Positions 1 to 9,464 are shown, counted from the first letter of the stretch. The stretch is 64,000 nt of DNA from Oscillospiraceae bacterium (GCA_015063885.1 SVTH01000012.1:1-64000); one strand, 5' to 3'. Translations and numbers: made by a program. Notes: generated by a model not told the origin, from the sequence alone.

Positions 1-326
1 TTGAACTCTCCGACCTGGTTAAGGCTCTGGAAGAGAAGTACGGCGTTTCCGCAGCTCCCGTAGCAGTTGCAGCAGCTCCCGGCGCAGCAGCAGCTCCCGC
101 AGTTGAGGAGAAGACCGAGTTCGACGTTGAGCTCACTTCTTACGACGATGCTAAGAAGCTGAAGGTCATCAAGGAAGTTAAGGACATCGCAGGCCTGTCC
201 CTTGGCGAAGCTAAGGAGCTGGTTACCAGCTGCCCCAAGATGGTCAAGACCGGCGTTTCCAAGGAAGAGGCAGAAGCACTCAAGAAGCAGCTTGAGGAAG
301 TTGGCGCTACCATCACCATTAAGTAA
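1..326 (+). CDS. rplL: 50S ribosomal protein L7/L12, 3' part
   Basis: The 5' end lies outside the window and the reading frame begins at base 3. The visible part has the usual L7/L12 layout: the end of the N-terminal dimerisation helix, an Ala/Pro/Val hinge, then the C-terminal domain with the FDVEL and KLKVIKEVK stretches and the usual ending GATITIK. L7/L12 forms the flexible stalk of the large subunit that recruits translational GTPases. A strong hairpin terminator follows at once, so this is the end of its operon (usually rplJ-rplL). The call is very safe; only the start is missing. Confidence 0.97.
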   Translation, partial: ELSDLVKALEEKYGVSAAPVAVAAAPGAAAAPAVEEKTEFDVELTSYDDAKKLKVIKEVKDIAGLSLGEAKELVTSCPKMVKTGVSKEEAEALKKQLEEVGATITIK

Positions 327-348
327 GTTTTGCATGCATGCAAGAATT

Positions 349-378
349 CACCCCGAGGGTAACCTCGGGGTGTTTTTT
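349..378 (+). terminator. Intrinsic terminator after rplL
   Basis: A 10-bp perfect stem (CACCCCGAGG with CCTCGGGGTG) closes a GTAA loop and is followed by six T residues. It separates the ribosomal operon from the toxin-antitoxin unit. Confidence 0.95.
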
Positions 379-398
379 GTAAAATTTTCAATTTGCTG

Positions 399-427
399 TT
401 GAATTTTACGAATAATTCGTGTATAAT
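399..427 (+). promoter_or_regulatory. Promoter of the toxin-antitoxin operon
   Basis: TTGAAT and a perfect TATAAT are separated by 17 bp. Transcription would start near base 434, downstream of the alternative start at 419, which supports the antitoxin start at 461. Antitoxins of this type usually bind their own promoter; no clear operator palindrome was identified. Confidence 0.85.
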
Positions 428-460
428 AAAAACAGCAAAGAAAAAAACAGGAGAATCACC

Positions 461-715
461 ATGCCAAACATCAAGCCCGTTTCCGACCTGCGCAACTACA
501 ATGAAGTCCTGCGGGACATCGCCGTGGGTGAGCCCGTTTTCCTTACCAAAAACGGCAGAGGAAAATATGCCATCGTAGATATGGAAGAATTTGAAAAGAC
601 CCAAGCGGCACTCAAGCTGTTGAACGAGCTGGTAAAGGGTGAGCTTTCCGCCAAGGAAAAAGGATACACCCCCTTGGCAGAGGTAGAAGCCCTGTTAGGG
701 GTTACCAATGGCTGA
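461..715 (+). CDS. Phd/YefM-family antitoxin
   Basis: An 84-residue protein starting MPNIKPVSDLRNYNEVLRDI, the typical Phd/YefM N-terminal DNA-binding fold, followed by the conserved GEPVFLTKNGRGKYAIVDMEEFE stretch (read as two adjoining parts) and a charged C-terminal helix that would neutralise the toxin. The start at 461 is chosen because CAGGAG lies 8 bases upstream and the promoter excludes the in-frame start at 419. The stop overlaps the toxin gene by 8 bases, so the two are translationally coupled. The family represses its own operon and inhibits the partner RelE/ParE toxin. Confidence 0.9.
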   Translation: MPNIKPVSDLRNYNEVLRDIAVGEPVFLTKNGRGKYAIVDMEEFEKTQAALKLLNELVKGELSAKEKGYTPLAEVEALLGVTNG

Positions 716-1031
716 GATACTGTTCACCCCCGGAGCTATAGAAGACCTGCGGGAGATCAAAGAATATATTACTGAAGACCTATGCAACGAAGCCGCCGCA
801 TTGCGAGTCGTCAAGAAGATCACAGACCATATCCGCAGGCTGGAGGACTTTCCGGAAATCGGAACGCCCCTCTCCACCGTTATGGATGTAGAGGCGCCCT
901 ATCGCTTCCTGGTCTGCGGAAACTATACAGCGTTTTATAAAACGGAAGAAAACAGCGTGTTGATCGTGCGTATCCTGTACGGCAGACGCAATTACATGCA
1001 GGTGTTGTTCGGCAAGCCCCAAGACGAATAA
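708..1031 (+). CDS. RelE/ParE-family toxin
   Basis: A 107-residue protein with the RelE/ParE pattern: N-terminal ILFTPGAIEDLREIKEYI, a central RRLEDFPEIGTPL segment, and the C-terminal YRFLVCGNYTAFYK and VLIVRILYGRRNYMQVL strands. It overlaps the antitoxin gene by 8 bases. RelE members cut mRNA at the ribosome, whereas ParE members poison gyrase. The RxLYGRRNY ending fits the RelE/YoeB-like side of the superfamily, but the target cannot be settled by eye. The frame is intact, so the module is probably functional. Confidence 0.88.
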   Translation: MAEILFTPGAIEDLREIKEYITEDLCNEAAALRVVKKITDHIRRLEDFPEIGTPLSTVMDVEAPYRFLVCGNYTAFYKTEENSVLIVRILYGRRNYMQVLFGKPQDE

Positions 1032-1065
1032 AAGCAAGATAGAAAAACAAAAAGGAGGGTTTTAC

Positions 1066-1728
1066 ATGAAAAAGCTTTGCAAATTTCTTGCGCTGACCTT
1101 ATCCCTTGCCATCACCGCTCTTTGCCTGGTGTCCTGCGGAAAGCCCGCCACCCCCGAGGAGATCTTCGAAAAGCTTGAAAAAGCGGACAGCTGGAGGATC
1201 GTCACGGACATTGACATGGAGCTTCCGGATGGCGACGAGTACGAAGGATGGTCCATGGACACCAAAACCGCCATGGAAAAGCAGGGGAACCTGTATTGCG
1301 TGACCGCAGACGTCTCGCTCACGGGAGAAACCGAGACCATCACCTTCTATTTTGAGCAGGACGGCGACAAGCTGTTTGTGTACAGCAACCTTTCCGGCGA
1401 ATGGGAAAAACAGGACGCCTCCGAGGCGAACTTCGGAAGCATCGGGGAGGATCTGGACGTGGAGGTCTTCCGTTCCATTTTCGACAGCAAGCTCTATGAT
1501 CCCTACGACGAGGCTACCCGCCGTTACACCATGAAGAAGGACTCCACCTTGGAGTTGGACGGCGCCACCTACGTGGAGGGCTATCTGGAGCTGAAAGAGG
1601 ACGGCAGCTACGTCTTCTCCGCCCGCGCGGAAAATAAAGCCGACGGTCTCTCCTTTGCCGGCACCGCCACCCTCACCTTTGAGGGCTTGAACAAAACCAC
1701 CGTCACCCTCCCGGAGGTTGGGGAATAA
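1066..1728 (+). CDS. Secreted lipoprotein of unknown function
   Basis: A 220-residue protein with a lipoprotein signal: two Lys, a hydrophobic core and the lipobox LVSC with the lipidated Cys at residue 24. The mature part is acidic and beta-rich, with pieces such as VTDIDMELPDGDEYEG and ITFYFEQDGDKLFVYS. This resembles LolA/LppX-like or other curved-sheet lipoproteins, but I do not recognise a family with certainty. A good ribosome site (AAAGGAGGG) precedes the ATG. It begins only 34 bases after the toxin gene with no promoter seen between, so it may ride on the toxin-antitoxin transcript. Confidence 0.8.
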   Translation: MKKLCKFLALTLSLAITALCLVSCGKPATPEEIFEKLEKADSWRIVTDIDMELPDGDEYEGWSMDTKTAMEKQGNLYCVTADVSLTGETETITFYFEQDGDKLFVYSNLSGEWEKQDASEANFGSIGEDLDVEVFRSIFDSKLYDPYDEATRRYTMKKDSTLELDGATYVEGYLELKEDGSYVFSARAENKADGLSFAGTATLTFEGLNKTTVTLPEVGE

Positions 1729-1777
1729 ATCCTCTCCCGGAAACGGCAGTTTTCGGAAACAGATTTCTTTGGAAAGC

Positions 1778-1815
1778 AAAAGAACCTTTCTTTTAGGGGA
1801 AGAAAGGTTCTTTTT
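1778..1815. terminator. Bidirectional terminator between convergent genes
   Basis: A 15-bp stem (AAAAGAACCTTTCTT with AAGAAAGGTTCTTTT) has an A-run on the left and a T-run on the right. It serves the lipoprotein gene on the plus strand and the SGNH gene on the minus strand. The same stem sequence recurs after hemW at 9329. Confidence 0.9.
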
Positions 1816-1828
1816 CGTTCTCTGTATC

Positions 1829-2947
1829 TTATCTCTTCAGCGCCATGGCCAGGGTCTTGTAGACCTCTTTTGCCATGATGAACTGCCCAAGATCGTTGGG
1901 GTGGAGGGCGTCCACGGTGCAGAGATCACGCATCTGTCCCCGGAAGAAGTTGCTGCCATCGATGAAGCACACGTTCTTATCTCCTGCGGCGATGGCGGCG
2001 TCGTAGGTCTCCTTGACGATCTTCACACGATTGAAGTCCGTTTCTCTGTCCTCAAAGGACCACACGTGGGTCATGAGGATAATGGGCAGATCGGGCTGCA
2101 TCTTACGCACCGTCTCGAAGAAGGGACGGTGGGTGGAGCGGAGATGCTCCTCGGAGGGAGAGTTGTAGTCGTAATCCATGACGAAGGCGGAAAGCTCCAG
2201 GGAGCCGATGTATTCCGCCACCACCTGCTCGCCCATGGCGGAGCCGGAGAAACCCAGGTTGCGGCAATCCGCATCCAAAGCCCGGCAGACGATGTTGCAG
2301 TAGGAGTTGCCGGGTCTGCCCACGCACCCGCCCTGGGTGATGGAGGAGCCGTAGAAGGCGATGGGCTTATAGGCGCGCTTGGTGGGGTACGCCACCTTGC
2401 TTCCTGCGGGGAAGCCGAACTTCACGGACTCCACACCGCCGTACAGGGGGAAGTTTACCTGCACTTCCTTGAGCCCCTTGGGGAGATACATAGTGTCCTT
2501 CAAGGCGTCGTTGACGCCCACGAACATCTGCATGATATTGCCGGAGTACTTGCGGTCCGTGCCGCTCCCCACCAGCATATCAAAGCCGTAAACCCCGCGG
2601 TTGCAGAAATGGCTCATGCCGTAGATCACCCCGCGGAGCTTGGCGTCGATGGTCACCGTCTCCGCATCGGTGATGAAACGGGCAGAGGCGCCTGCGGTAC
2701 ACATGGAAAGACCCCTGTTGGGCCCGGAAAGCTGATCCTTCTTGGTGACGTCGAAGCGGTAGTATTCCCCGCCGTTCTCCTTAGGAGGGGTGATGCCGCC
2801 CAGGGCGACCACGGAGCTGTCCCCCGCTTCCACGTAAAAACGTCCGTCCTCGGCGGCTTGGGAAAGCTCCTCGGCGGGGACGAAAACACGGTCCTCCAGG
2901 GACTCCATGGAAGGCTTGGGAGGTGCAAAAGGCGTGCTGTACATCAT
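1829..2947 (-). CDS. SGNH/GDSL-type hydrolase (probable carbohydrate esterase)
   Basis: A 372-residue cytoplasmic protein (no signal peptide). An N-terminal beta-rich domain of about 185 residues precedes an SGNH hydrolase domain. Block I is AFYGSSITQG with the likely nucleophile Ser202 (GSS in place of the commoner GDS). Block II is NLGFSGSAMG, and the His/Asp block is DALHPNDLGQ with Asp346 and His349. A beta-sandwich plus SGNH domain is common in acetyl-xylan or other carbohydrate esterases of gut Firmicutes. AAAGGA lies before the double ATG; the second ATG at 2944 is equally possible. The exact substrate is unknown. Confidence 0.85.
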   Translation of the reverse strand: MMYSTPFAPPKPSMESLEDRVFVPAEELSQAAEDGRFYVEAGDSSVVALGGITPPKENGGEYYRFDVTKKDQLSGPNRGLSMCTAGASARFITDAETVTIDAKLRGVIYGMSHFCNRGVYGFDMLVGSGTDRKYSGNIMQMFVGVNDALKDTMYLPKGLKEVQVNFPLYGGVESVKFGFPAGSKVAYPTKRAYKPIAFYGSSITQGGCVGRPGNSYCNIVCRALDADCRNLGFSGSAMGEQVVAEYIGSLELSAFVMDYDYNSPSEEHLRSTHRPFFETVRKMQPDLPIILMTHVWSFEDRETDFNRVKIVKETYDAAIAAGDKNVCFIDGSNFFRGQMRDLCTVDALHPNDLGQFIMAKEVYKTLAMALKR

Positions 2948-2988
2948 ATATCAAAAAATCCTTTCGGGCGTTTTTTCTTTCTGCCATC

Positions 2989-3017
2989 ATCTTACCACAT
3001 TTTTCCCGCCATTGCAA
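2989..3017 (-). promoter_or_regulatory. Promoter of the SGNH hydrolase gene
   Basis: Read on the minus strand: TTGCAA, 17 bp, TAAGAT. The start point would lie about 35 bases before the ATG. A TGG-TAAGAT-GAT context is shared with the promoter of the phage-like operon at 35358. Confidence 0.7.
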
Positions 3018-3061
3018 GAGAAAAGTTGCCGTCCGTTCACAATTTACAGGAGATTCCCCCA

Positions 3062-3090
3062 TTGACAATCCCGCCGCAATTTGGTAGAAT
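3062..3090 (+). promoter_or_regulatory. Promoter of the lipid kinase gene
   Basis: A consensus TTGACA and TAGAAT are separated by 17 bp, 26 bases before the ATG. Confidence 0.85.
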
Positions 3091-3116
3091 GAAGGGTATG
3101 AAAGGGGGTCGTTTCC

Positions 3117-4010
3117 ATGACCGGAAAAACCTTACTTGTGATCAATCCCATCGCCGGGAAGGGCGCAGCTAAGCGCCACCTGCTGGACATCGTCACCCGC
3201 CTCACCGAGGGGGGCTGTACCGTCACGGTGCTTCCCACCAAAAAGGGCACCGAGACCACCGACCGCATCGCCGCCCTGCTTTCGGAGGAAGGCGCCTTTG
3301 ACATGGTGGTGGCCTGCGGCGGAGACGGCACGCTGAACATCACCGTGGAGGGCATGTCCCGCAGCGGCAGAAAGCTTCCCCTGGGCTATATCCCTTTGGG
3401 CTCCACCAACGATTTTGCCACCTCCCTGGGGCTTTCCTCCGACGTAACCGAAGCGGTGGACCGTATCCTCAAGGGCACCCCCGTCCCCCACGACCTGGGA
3501 AGCTTCAACGGACGGCGGTTTACCTACGTGGCCTGTTGCGGCGCCTTTGCGGACACCTCCTACAGCACCAGCCAATCCATGAAGAACCTTTTGGGGCACA
3601 CGGCGTACCTGATCAACGCCATCCCGTCCCTGACCTCCATCCGTCCCCTGAACCTGACCATCTCTGCCGACGGGGAGACCATAGAGGGGAAATACGTGTT
3701 CTGCGGCTTGGGGAACACCACCGTCATGGCAGGCACCGTGAAGCTGGGGAACAACGCCGTCAACTTCAACGACGGCAAATTCGAGCTTCTGCTCATCCGC
3801 TTCCCCAAGGATCTCATCGAAGCGGGCAGGATCGCCACCAAGCTTTTAGCGGGCAGTATCGACGACCCCGCCATCAGCATCCGCCAGGTCCGTTGCTGCC
3901 GGATCCTCTCCGCAGAGCCGGTTGCCTGGTCTCTGGACGGAGAAGAAGGCGGAAAAAGCAAGAATTCCACCGTTTCTGTGGAAAAAAGTGCCTTAGATAT
4001 TTTGAAATAA
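3117..4010 (+). CDS. Diacylglycerol kinase-like lipid kinase (DagK/YegS family)
   Basis: A 297-residue protein of normal family length. It has the N-terminal NPIAGKGAAKRHL nucleotide-binding segment, the catalytic GGDGT loop at residues 68-72, and the PLGSTNDFATSLG motif that is diagnostic of DAGK-catalytic proteins. The family phosphorylates diacylglycerol or other lipids with ATP and recycles the diacylglycerol released by lipoteichoic acid synthesis in Firmicutes. The ATG follows AAAGGGGG. It stands alone between its own promoter and that of secD. Lipid specificity cannot be read from the sequence. Confidence 0.9.
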   Translation: MTGKTLLVINPIAGKGAAKRHLLDIVTRLTEGGCTVTVLPTKKGTETTDRIAALLSEEGAFDMVVACGGDGTLNITVEGMSRSGRKLPLGYIPLGSTNDFATSLGLSSDVTEAVDRILKGTPVPHDLGSFNGRRFTYVACCGAFADTSYSTSQSMKNLLGHTAYLINAIPSLTSIRPLNLTISADGETIEGKYVFCGLGNTTVMAGTVKLGNNAVNFNDGKFELLLIRFPKDLIEAGRIATKLLAGSIDDPAISIRQVRCCRILSAEPVAWSLDGEEGGKSKNSTVSVEKSALDILK

Positions 4011-4021
4011 AGAAAAAACTC

Positions 4022-4050
4022 TTGACGGAAAGGGTTTTTGCGTGTATAAT
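4022..4050 (+). promoter_or_regulatory. Promoter of secDF
   Basis: TTGACG, 17 bp, perfect TATAAT. The leader to secD is short, about 30 bases. Confidence 0.9.
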
Positions 4051-4088
4051 AGGAATGTTAAAGTAATCTCCCGGAGGTAAGTAATACG

Positions 4089-5402
4089 ATGAACTTTACG
4101 AAAGCGACAAGCGTTGCCCGTTTCATCCTGTTGCTTCTCGTTATTGTGACGCTGTTGGCATGCTCCATTTTCGGCGTTTATTTCAGTGACGATGCACAGT
4201 TGTACGGCATTTTTGAGGAAGGAACCATCCGCTTGGGTCTCGACCTGGCAGGCGGCTCTTCCATTACCTATCAAGCAAAGAACGACGGCGGCGAAATTAC
4301 CGACAGCGGTATGGACAGCGTGCTGGAGGTTATGCGTAACCGTCTGGATAACGCAGGCTTCACCGAGGCGCTGGTATATCTCTACGGTGACGACATGATC
4401 GTTGTGGAGCTTCCCAGCGTGGAGGACCCCTCCAAGGAAGCTATGAACTTCATGCAGACTGCGGAATTGCAGTTCAAGGTGAACGGTCAGTCCACCGCAG
4501 CCCTCACCGGCGACGACGTAGCCAGCGCTACCGCAGGCTACCAGCAGGATCAGACCACCGGTAAAGTGGAATACGTGGTCAACCTGGAATTCACCGTGGA
4601 AGGCGCAAAGAAGTTCGCAGAGGCCACCAAGACCTGTGCCACCACCAAGAAGACTCTGGACATCTACGTTGACGACGTCTGCATCTCCGCTCCCACCGTT
4701 TCTGCCGAGTACGCATCCAGCGGTATCACCGGCGGTAAGGCTGTCATCAGCGGCGGCTTCACCACCTATGAAGAGGCCGAGGCGCTTGCAAACAACATCG
4801 ACGCAGGTGCTCTGCAGTACGACCTGGAGCAGGTCAGCATGGAATCCGTAAAGGCTTCCCTTGGCGAAGACGCACTGAAGATCTCCCTGCTGGCAGGCTT
4901 GATCGGTCTGTTGCTGGTCATGGTCTTTATGATGATCTACTACCGCATCCCCGGCGTATGGGCATCCATCGCGCTGGTGGCATACACCGCACTCTTCTTC
5001 TTCGTGCTGATCATCGGTCAGTTCAACCTCACCCTCACCGGTATTGCAGGTATCATCCTCTCCATCGGTATGGCAGTTGACGCAAACGTGGTCATCTTCG
5101 AGCGTATGAAGGAAGAGCTGCGTGCAGGTAAGAGCGTGAAGCTTGCCATCAAGAGCGGCTACAAGCGTGCTCTGTGGGCAATTCTGGACTCCAACATCAC
5201 CACCCTGATCGCTTGTGCGGTGCTGTATATCTTCGGATCCGGTACCATCAAGGGCTTTGCGACCACCCTGGCCATCGGTGTTGTCATCTCCCTGATCACC
5301 GCATTGCTGGTATCCCGTGCGCTTCTGAACCTGGGTGTCGGCATGGGCATCGTCAACGTAAAGGCTTATATGCCCATCGGCGGAGGTAAGAAAGATGCTT
5401 AA
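4089..5402 (+). CDS. secD: Protein translocase subunit SecD
   Basis: A 437-residue SecD of the short Firmicute type. One N-terminal membrane helix (about residues 10-32) is followed by the LGLDLAGGSSITYQA signature, a periplasmic-type loop with the P1 head region, and a C-terminal block of five membrane helices from about residue 260, including GIAGIILSIGMAVDANVVIFER. SecD with SecF uses the proton gradient to pull secreted proteins through SecYEG. CGGAGG lies upstream of the ATG. The stop overlaps secF by 8 bases. The many secreted proteins in this window depend on this system. Confidence 0.97.
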   Translation: MNFTKATSVARFILLLLVIVTLLACSIFGVYFSDDAQLYGIFEEGTIRLGLDLAGGSSITYQAKNDGGEITDSGMDSVLEVMRNRLDNAGFTEALVYLYGDDMIVVELPSVEDPSKEAMNFMQTAELQFKVNGQSTAALTGDDVASATAGYQQDQTTGKVEYVVNLEFTVEGAKKFAEATKTCATTKKTLDIYVDDVCISAPTVSAEYASSGITGGKAVISGGFTTYEEAEALANNIDAGALQYDLEQVSMESVKASLGEDALKISLLAGLIGLLLVMVFMMIYYRIPGVWASIALVAYTALFFFVLIIGQFNLTLTGIAGIILSIGMAVDANVVIFERMKEELRAGKSVKLAIKSGYKRALWAILDSNITTLIACAVLYIFGSGTIKGFATTLAIGVVISLITALLVSRALLNLGVGMGIVNVKAYMPIGGGKKDA

Positions 5403-6324
5403 GAATTTCCATTTCATCAACAACAAAAAAATCACCCTGATCATCGTAGGCGTGGTGCTCCTGGTGGGCATCCTGTCCTTCGTGATCCGCGGGTTCAACC
5501 TGGATATCGACTTCACCGGCGGCTACGAGCTGACCATCGACCTGGGTGAGGCCACCTCCAATCAGATCGCTTCCGACGTGAAGGGTCTCATCGAGGGGGA
5601 CAAGGAGCTGGGCAAGGACTACGTCTCCTCCGTCACCTACAGCGAGAACTCCGTAAAGATCGAAAGCAAGAACGCAATGACCACCGAGCAGCAGAACCAT
5701 CTGCTGGAGATCATCTGCGAGAAGTATCCCGCAGCCAGCACCGAAGTACAGCTGAACAACATCTCTCCTGTTATCGGTACCAGAACTCTGTACACCGCAT
5801 TGATCACCGTGATCATCGCCGCCGTGGCTATGCTGGTCTACATTGCCATCCGCTTCCAGTTTGCTTCCGGCGTGGCATCCGTTGCCTGCCTGTTGCACGA
5901 CCTGTTCGTGATGCTGGTGGTATACTCCCTGTTCCAGATCCCGATCTCCTCTTCCGTGATCGCAGCCTTCCTGACCATCCTGGGTTACTCCATCAACGCC
6001 ACCATCGTGGTGTTCGACCGCATCCGTGAGAACCGCAAGAAGGACGACAAGGCTCCCTTCGCCGAAGTGGTCAATACCGGCATTCACGAGACTATGGGCA
6101 GATCCGTCAACACCACCATCACCACCCTGCTGACCATCGGCGCGGTGTTCGTAGCATGCGCAGTTGCCGTGATCATCTTCCCCACCTCCAACCTGGATAC
6201 CCTGCGTGACTTCGCAGGCACCCTGATCGTCGGTATCTTTGCAGGCCTCTTCTCCTCCGTGTTCCTGTCCGGTATGATCTGGAACGCACTTTCCGGCATC
6301 AAGTTGGGCAAGAAGGCGAAGTAA
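5395..6324 (+). CDS. secF: Protein translocase subunit SecF
   Basis: A 309-residue SecF. The N-terminal helix is followed by FNLDIDFTGGYELTIDL, the SecF signature, and five C-terminal helices carrying ILGYSINATIVVFDRIRENR. Length and order are normal. It overlaps secD, as expected for subunits made in equal amounts. It ends just before a long hairpin that separates it from lepA. Confidence 0.97.
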   Translation: MLKNFHFINNKKITLIIVGVVLLVGILSFVIRGFNLDIDFTGGYELTIDLGEATSNQIASDVKGLIEGDKELGKDYVSSVTYSENSVKIESKNAMTTEQQNHLLEIICEKYPAASTEVQLNNISPVIGTRTLYTALITVIIAAVAMLVYIAIRFQFASGVASVACLLHDLFVMLVVYSLFQIPISSSVIAAFLTILGYSINATIVVFDRIRENRKKDDKAPFAEVVNTGIHETMGRSVNTTITTLLTIGAVFVACAVAVIIFPTSNLDTLRDFAGTLIVGIFAGLFSSVFLSGMIWNALSGIKLGKKAK

Positions 6325-6350
6325 AAACCCATTCATTCCCACGTATTTGC

Positions 6351-6392
6351 AAGCGGGACGGATTCGAACATTCGAACCGCCCCGCTTATTTT
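6351..6392 (+). terminator. Hairpin between secF and lepA, weak terminator
   Basis: A long stem, AAGCGGG-CGG-TTCGAA paired with TTCGAA-CCG-CCCGCTT, has a 2-base loop and small bulges and is followed by the T-rich ATTTTCT. The T-run is poor, so partial read-through into lepA is likely. No separate lepA promoter was found. Confidence 0.6.
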
Positions 6393-6417
6393 CTGAATTT
6401 TCAAGGATTTGATCACT

Positions 6418-8229
6418 ATGTACGACATCAAAAAGATCCGCAACTTCTCCATCATCGCCCACATTGACCACGGTAAGAGCACCCTGGCAGACCGTCTGCT
6501 GGAGCACACCGGCGCCGTGGAAAAGCGGGATATTGAAGAACAGCTTCTGGACAACATGGACTTGGAGCGGGAAAGAGGCATCACCATCAAGGCCCGCGCC
6601 GTGCGCTTTGACTACAAGGCAGACGACGGCGAGACCTATCGGCTGAACCTCATCGACACCCCCGGCCACGTGGACTTCGGCTACGAGGTGTCCCGTTCCT
6701 TAACCGCCTGCGAGGGCGCCGTGCTCATCGTGGACGCCACCCAGGGCGTCCAGGCCCAGACCCTTGCCAACGCTTATATGGCGGTGGACAACGACCTGGA
6801 GATCCTGCCGGTCATCAACAAGATCGACCTGCCCTCTGCCGACCCGGAGATGGCCAAGCGGGCTGTGGAGGACATCATCGGCATCCCCGCCGAGGACGCT
6901 CCCTGTATCTCCGCAAAAATGGGGTTGAACATCAAGGCCGTATTGGAAAAGATCGTCACCGACGTTCCCGCCCCCAAGGGGGATGCGGACAAGCCCCTGA
7001 AGGCCCTGATCTTCGACAGCTATTACGACTCCTACAAGGGCGTGGTGGTCTACATCCGCATCATGGACGGCACCCTGTCCGTTGGGGACACGGTGCAGAT
7101 GATGCACACCGGCGCCAAATTCGACGTGGTGGAGGTAGGCACCCTGGGCGCCTTCACCCTGGATAAAAAGGATTGTCTCCGTGCGGGAGAGGTAGGCTAC
7201 TTCACCGCCAGCATCAAGAACATCGGGGACACCACCGTGGGCGACACCGTCACCCTGGTGGAGAATCCCACTCCCGAACCCCTGCCCGGCTTTAAAAAGG
7301 CACAGCCCATGGTGTTCTCCGGTATTTACCCCGCCGACGGCAGTAAGTACGGCGATTTGAAGGACGCCCTGGAAAAGCTCCAGCTCAACGACGCCTCCCT
7401 GGTGTTCGAGCCGGAGACCTCCATCGCTTTGGGCTTCGGCTTCCGTGCAGGCTTCCTTGGCCTTCTGCACATGGAGATCATCGACGAGCGGTTGGAGAGA
7501 GAATTCAATTTGGATCTTATCACCACCGCCCCCAGCGTTGTCTACGAGCTGGTGCTCACCGACGGGGAGACCATCCACGTGGACAACCCCTCCAACTATC
7601 CCGATCCCCAAAGGATCTCCGAGGCTCGTGAGCCCATCGTGAAGGCCTCCATCATCACCCCCACGGAGTACGTGGGAAGCGTGATGCAGTTCTGCCTGGA
7701 CCGCCGCGGCACCTATATCGACATGAAGTATCTGGACACCACCCGTGCGGAGCTGATCTACGAGATGCCCCTGAACGAGATCGTCTACGACTTCTTCGAT
7801 ACGTTGAAATCCAAGACCAAGGGCTACGCCTCCCTGGACTACGAGCCCATCGGCTACCGCAAGTCCGACCTGGTGAAGCTGGACATCCTTTTGAACGGAG
7901 AGCTCATCGACGCCCTTTCCTTCATCGTCCACGCAGACCGCGCCTACACCAGAGGCCGAAAGATCGTGGAAAAGCTTCGTGACAACATCCCCCGCCAGCT
8001 CTTTGAATTGCCCGTCCAGGCGGCCATCGGCGGCAAGGTCATCGCCCGTGAGACCGTCCGCGCCATGCGTAAGGACGTGCTTGCCAAGTGCTACGGCGGC
8101 GACATCACCCGTAAGAAGAAGCTGCTTGAAAAGCAGAAGGAAGGCAAGAAGCGTATGCGCTCCTTCGGCTCCGTCCAGGTGCCCTCCGAGGCCTTCATGG
8201 CGGTGCTGAAGATGGACGACGAATCATGA
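6418..8229 (+). CDS. lepA: Elongation factor 4 (LepA)
   Basis: A 603-residue translational GTPase. It has G1 AHIDHGKST, the switch [11 protein letters not shown]3 [12 protein letters not shown]4 NKIDLP, then EF-G-like domains and the LepA-specific C-terminal domain ([17 protein letters not shown] near the end). LepA acts on stalled or back-translocated ribosomes and affects initiation. The ATG at 6418 is preferred to an in-frame TTG at 6409, because AAGGA is only 2 bases before the TTG but well spaced for the ATG. The stop overlaps the hemW start as ATGA. Confidence 0.97.
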   Translation: MYDIKKIRNFSIIAHIDHGKSTLADRLLEHTGAVEKRDIEEQLLDNMDLERERGITIKARAVRFDYKADDGETYRLNLIDTPGHVDFGYEVSRSLTACEGAVLIVDATQGVQAQTLANAYMAVDNDLEILPVINKIDLPSADPEMAKRAVEDIIGIPAEDAPCISAKMGLNIKAVLEKIVTDVPAPKGDADKPLKALIFDSYYDSYKGVVVYIRIMDGTLSVGDTVQMMHTGAKFDVVEVGTLGAFTLDKKDCLRAGEVGYFTASIKNIGDTTVGDTVTLVENPTPEPLPGFKKAQPMVFSGIYPADGSKYGDLKDALEKLQLNDASLVFEPETSIALGFGFRAGFLGLLHMEIIDERLEREFNLDLITTAPSVVYELVLTDGETIHVDNPSNYPDPQRISEAREPIVKASIITPTEYVGSVMQFCLDRRGTYIDMKYLDTTRAELIYEMPLNEIVYDFFDTLKSKTKGYASLDYEPIGYRKSDLVKLDILLNGELIDALSFIVHADRAYTRGRKIVEKLRDNIPRQLFELPVQAAIGGKVIARETVRAMRKDVLAKCYGGDITRKKKLLEKQKEGKKRMRSFGSVQVPSEAFMAVLKMDDES

Positions 8230-9314
8230 GTACCGTCGCCCTGTATATCCATATCCCCTTCTGCGTGAGAAAATGCAACTACTGCGCCTTCTATTCCCTC
8301 CCCGCAGTGGGAGAGGACATCAAGGACGCTTACCTGGAGGCCTTGAAAAAGCAGGCTGATTCCTTCCCCGAGCATCGGCAGGTCTCCTCCGTGTATTTCG
8401 GAGGAGGCACCCCCTCCCTGTTCGGAGCAAAACGGCTGGTCGCCATGCTGGACGATCTCCGCACCCGCTTTTTCATCCGTGAAGACGCCGAGATCACCTT
8501 GGAGGTGAACCCCGGCACGGTGGATCTCCCTTTTCTCCAAAAGGTACGCCGCGCAGGCTTCAACCGTCTTTCCGTAGGCATGCAGTCGGGCTGTGACAAG
8601 GAGCTCGCCTTCTTGGGCAGGATCCACACTGCCGATATGGTGAAAACCTGCGTGGAAAACGCAAGGGAAGCAGGCTTTGACAATATCAGCCTGGATCTCA
8701 TCTTTGCCCTTCCCGGGCAGAGCAAGGAAAGCTTTGCTTCTTCTTTGGACGCCGCTTTTGCCCTGCACCCCGACCATCTTTCCGTCTATTCCCTGCAATT
8801 GGAGGAGGGTACCCCCTTCTTTGAAAGCAGAGCCTCCCTCACCTTCCCCACGGAAGAGGAGGAGGAAGGGCAATACGACCTGCTCTGCCAAAAGGCAAGG
8901 GAGGCGGGCTTTGAGCATTACGAGATCTCTTCCTTTGCCAAGGAGGGGCGGTATTCCCGCCACAACCTCCACTATTGGCAGAGAGGGGAATACTTGGGCT
9001 TCGGCCCTGCTGCCCACTCCCATTGGAACGGCAAGCGGTTTGCCAACCTTCCCGATCTGGAGGGCTACCTGGCGGACCCCCTGGCTTGCAACGACTACAA
9101 GAAGGCGGAACGGATCGACGAAACGGAAATGTGGGAGGAAGACGTGCTGTTGGGGCTCCGCACCTCCTTCGGCATCCCCGCCCATTTGGTGCCTGCCCAT
9201 CCCGTGGAGCGAATGATCGCCCTGGGACTGATGGTACGCCGCGGGGACAACGTGGCCCTCACGGAAAAAGGCTTCCGCGTTTCCAACGCCGTCATCGGAC
9301 AGTTGCTTTTGTAA
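8226..9314 (+). CDS. hemW: Radical SAM heme chaperone HemW
   Basis: A 362-residue radical SAM protein. The N-terminal [17 protein letters not shown] carries the CxxxCxxC iron-sulfur cluster motif, YFGGGTPSL and the EVNPGT segment follow, and the C-terminal HemN-like domain includes [20 protein letters not shown]. The NYC motif after the third cluster position and the short N-terminus favour HemW (heme chaperone) over true HemN oxidase. lepA-hemW is a very common Firmicute pair, and here the two overlap by 4 bases. Confidence 0.93.
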   Translation: MSTVALYIHIPFCVRKCNYCAFYSLPAVGEDIKDAYLEALKKQADSFPEHRQVSSVYFGGGTPSLFGAKRLVAMLDDLRTRFFIREDAEITLEVNPGTVDLPFLQKVRRAGFNRLSVGMQSGCDKELAFLGRIHTADMVKTCVENAREAGFDNISLDLIFALPGQSKESFASSLDAAFALHPDHLSVYSLQLEEGTPFFESRASLTFPTEEEEEGQYDLLCQKAREAGFEHYEISSFAKEGRYSRHNLHYWQRGEYLGFGPAAHSHWNGKRFANLPDLEGYLADPLACNDYKKAERIDETEMWEEDVLLGLRTSFGIPAHLVPAHPVERMIALGLMVRRGDNVALTEKGFRVSNAVIGQLLL

Positions 9315-9328
9315 ATACGGACTTTATT

Positions 9329-9363
9329 AAAGAACCTTTCTTTCAAAAAGAGAAAGGTTCTTT
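9329..9363 (+). terminator. Terminator of the lepA-hemW unit
   Basis: A 13-bp stem (AAAGAACCTTTCT with AGAAAGGTTCTTT) closes a short loop. The T-run is inside the stem, and the stem is nearly identical to the terminator at 1778. Confidence 0.8.
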
Positions 9364-9404
9364 AAAATCTCCAAAGAAACTTGATTTTGTCCCTTTCGTT
9401 CTTC

Positions 9405-9433
9405 TTGCAATTCTGCCGCCGCTATGATATACT
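9405..9433 (+). promoter_or_regulatory. Promoter of the MoxR/DUF58 operon
   Basis: TTGCAA, 17 bp, TATACT. The predicted start near 9440 would leave no leader for the ATG at 9441, which supports 9465 as the true start of the first gene. Confidence 0.75.
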
Positions 9434-9464
9434 GTAACAAATGAACCAAAAGGAAGTGCTTTTT

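Noticed and set aside
6351..6392. Riboswitch or attenuator before lepA
   Set aside because: The hairpin is a simple stem without an alternative pairing partner or a conserved aptamer; a weak terminator explains it.
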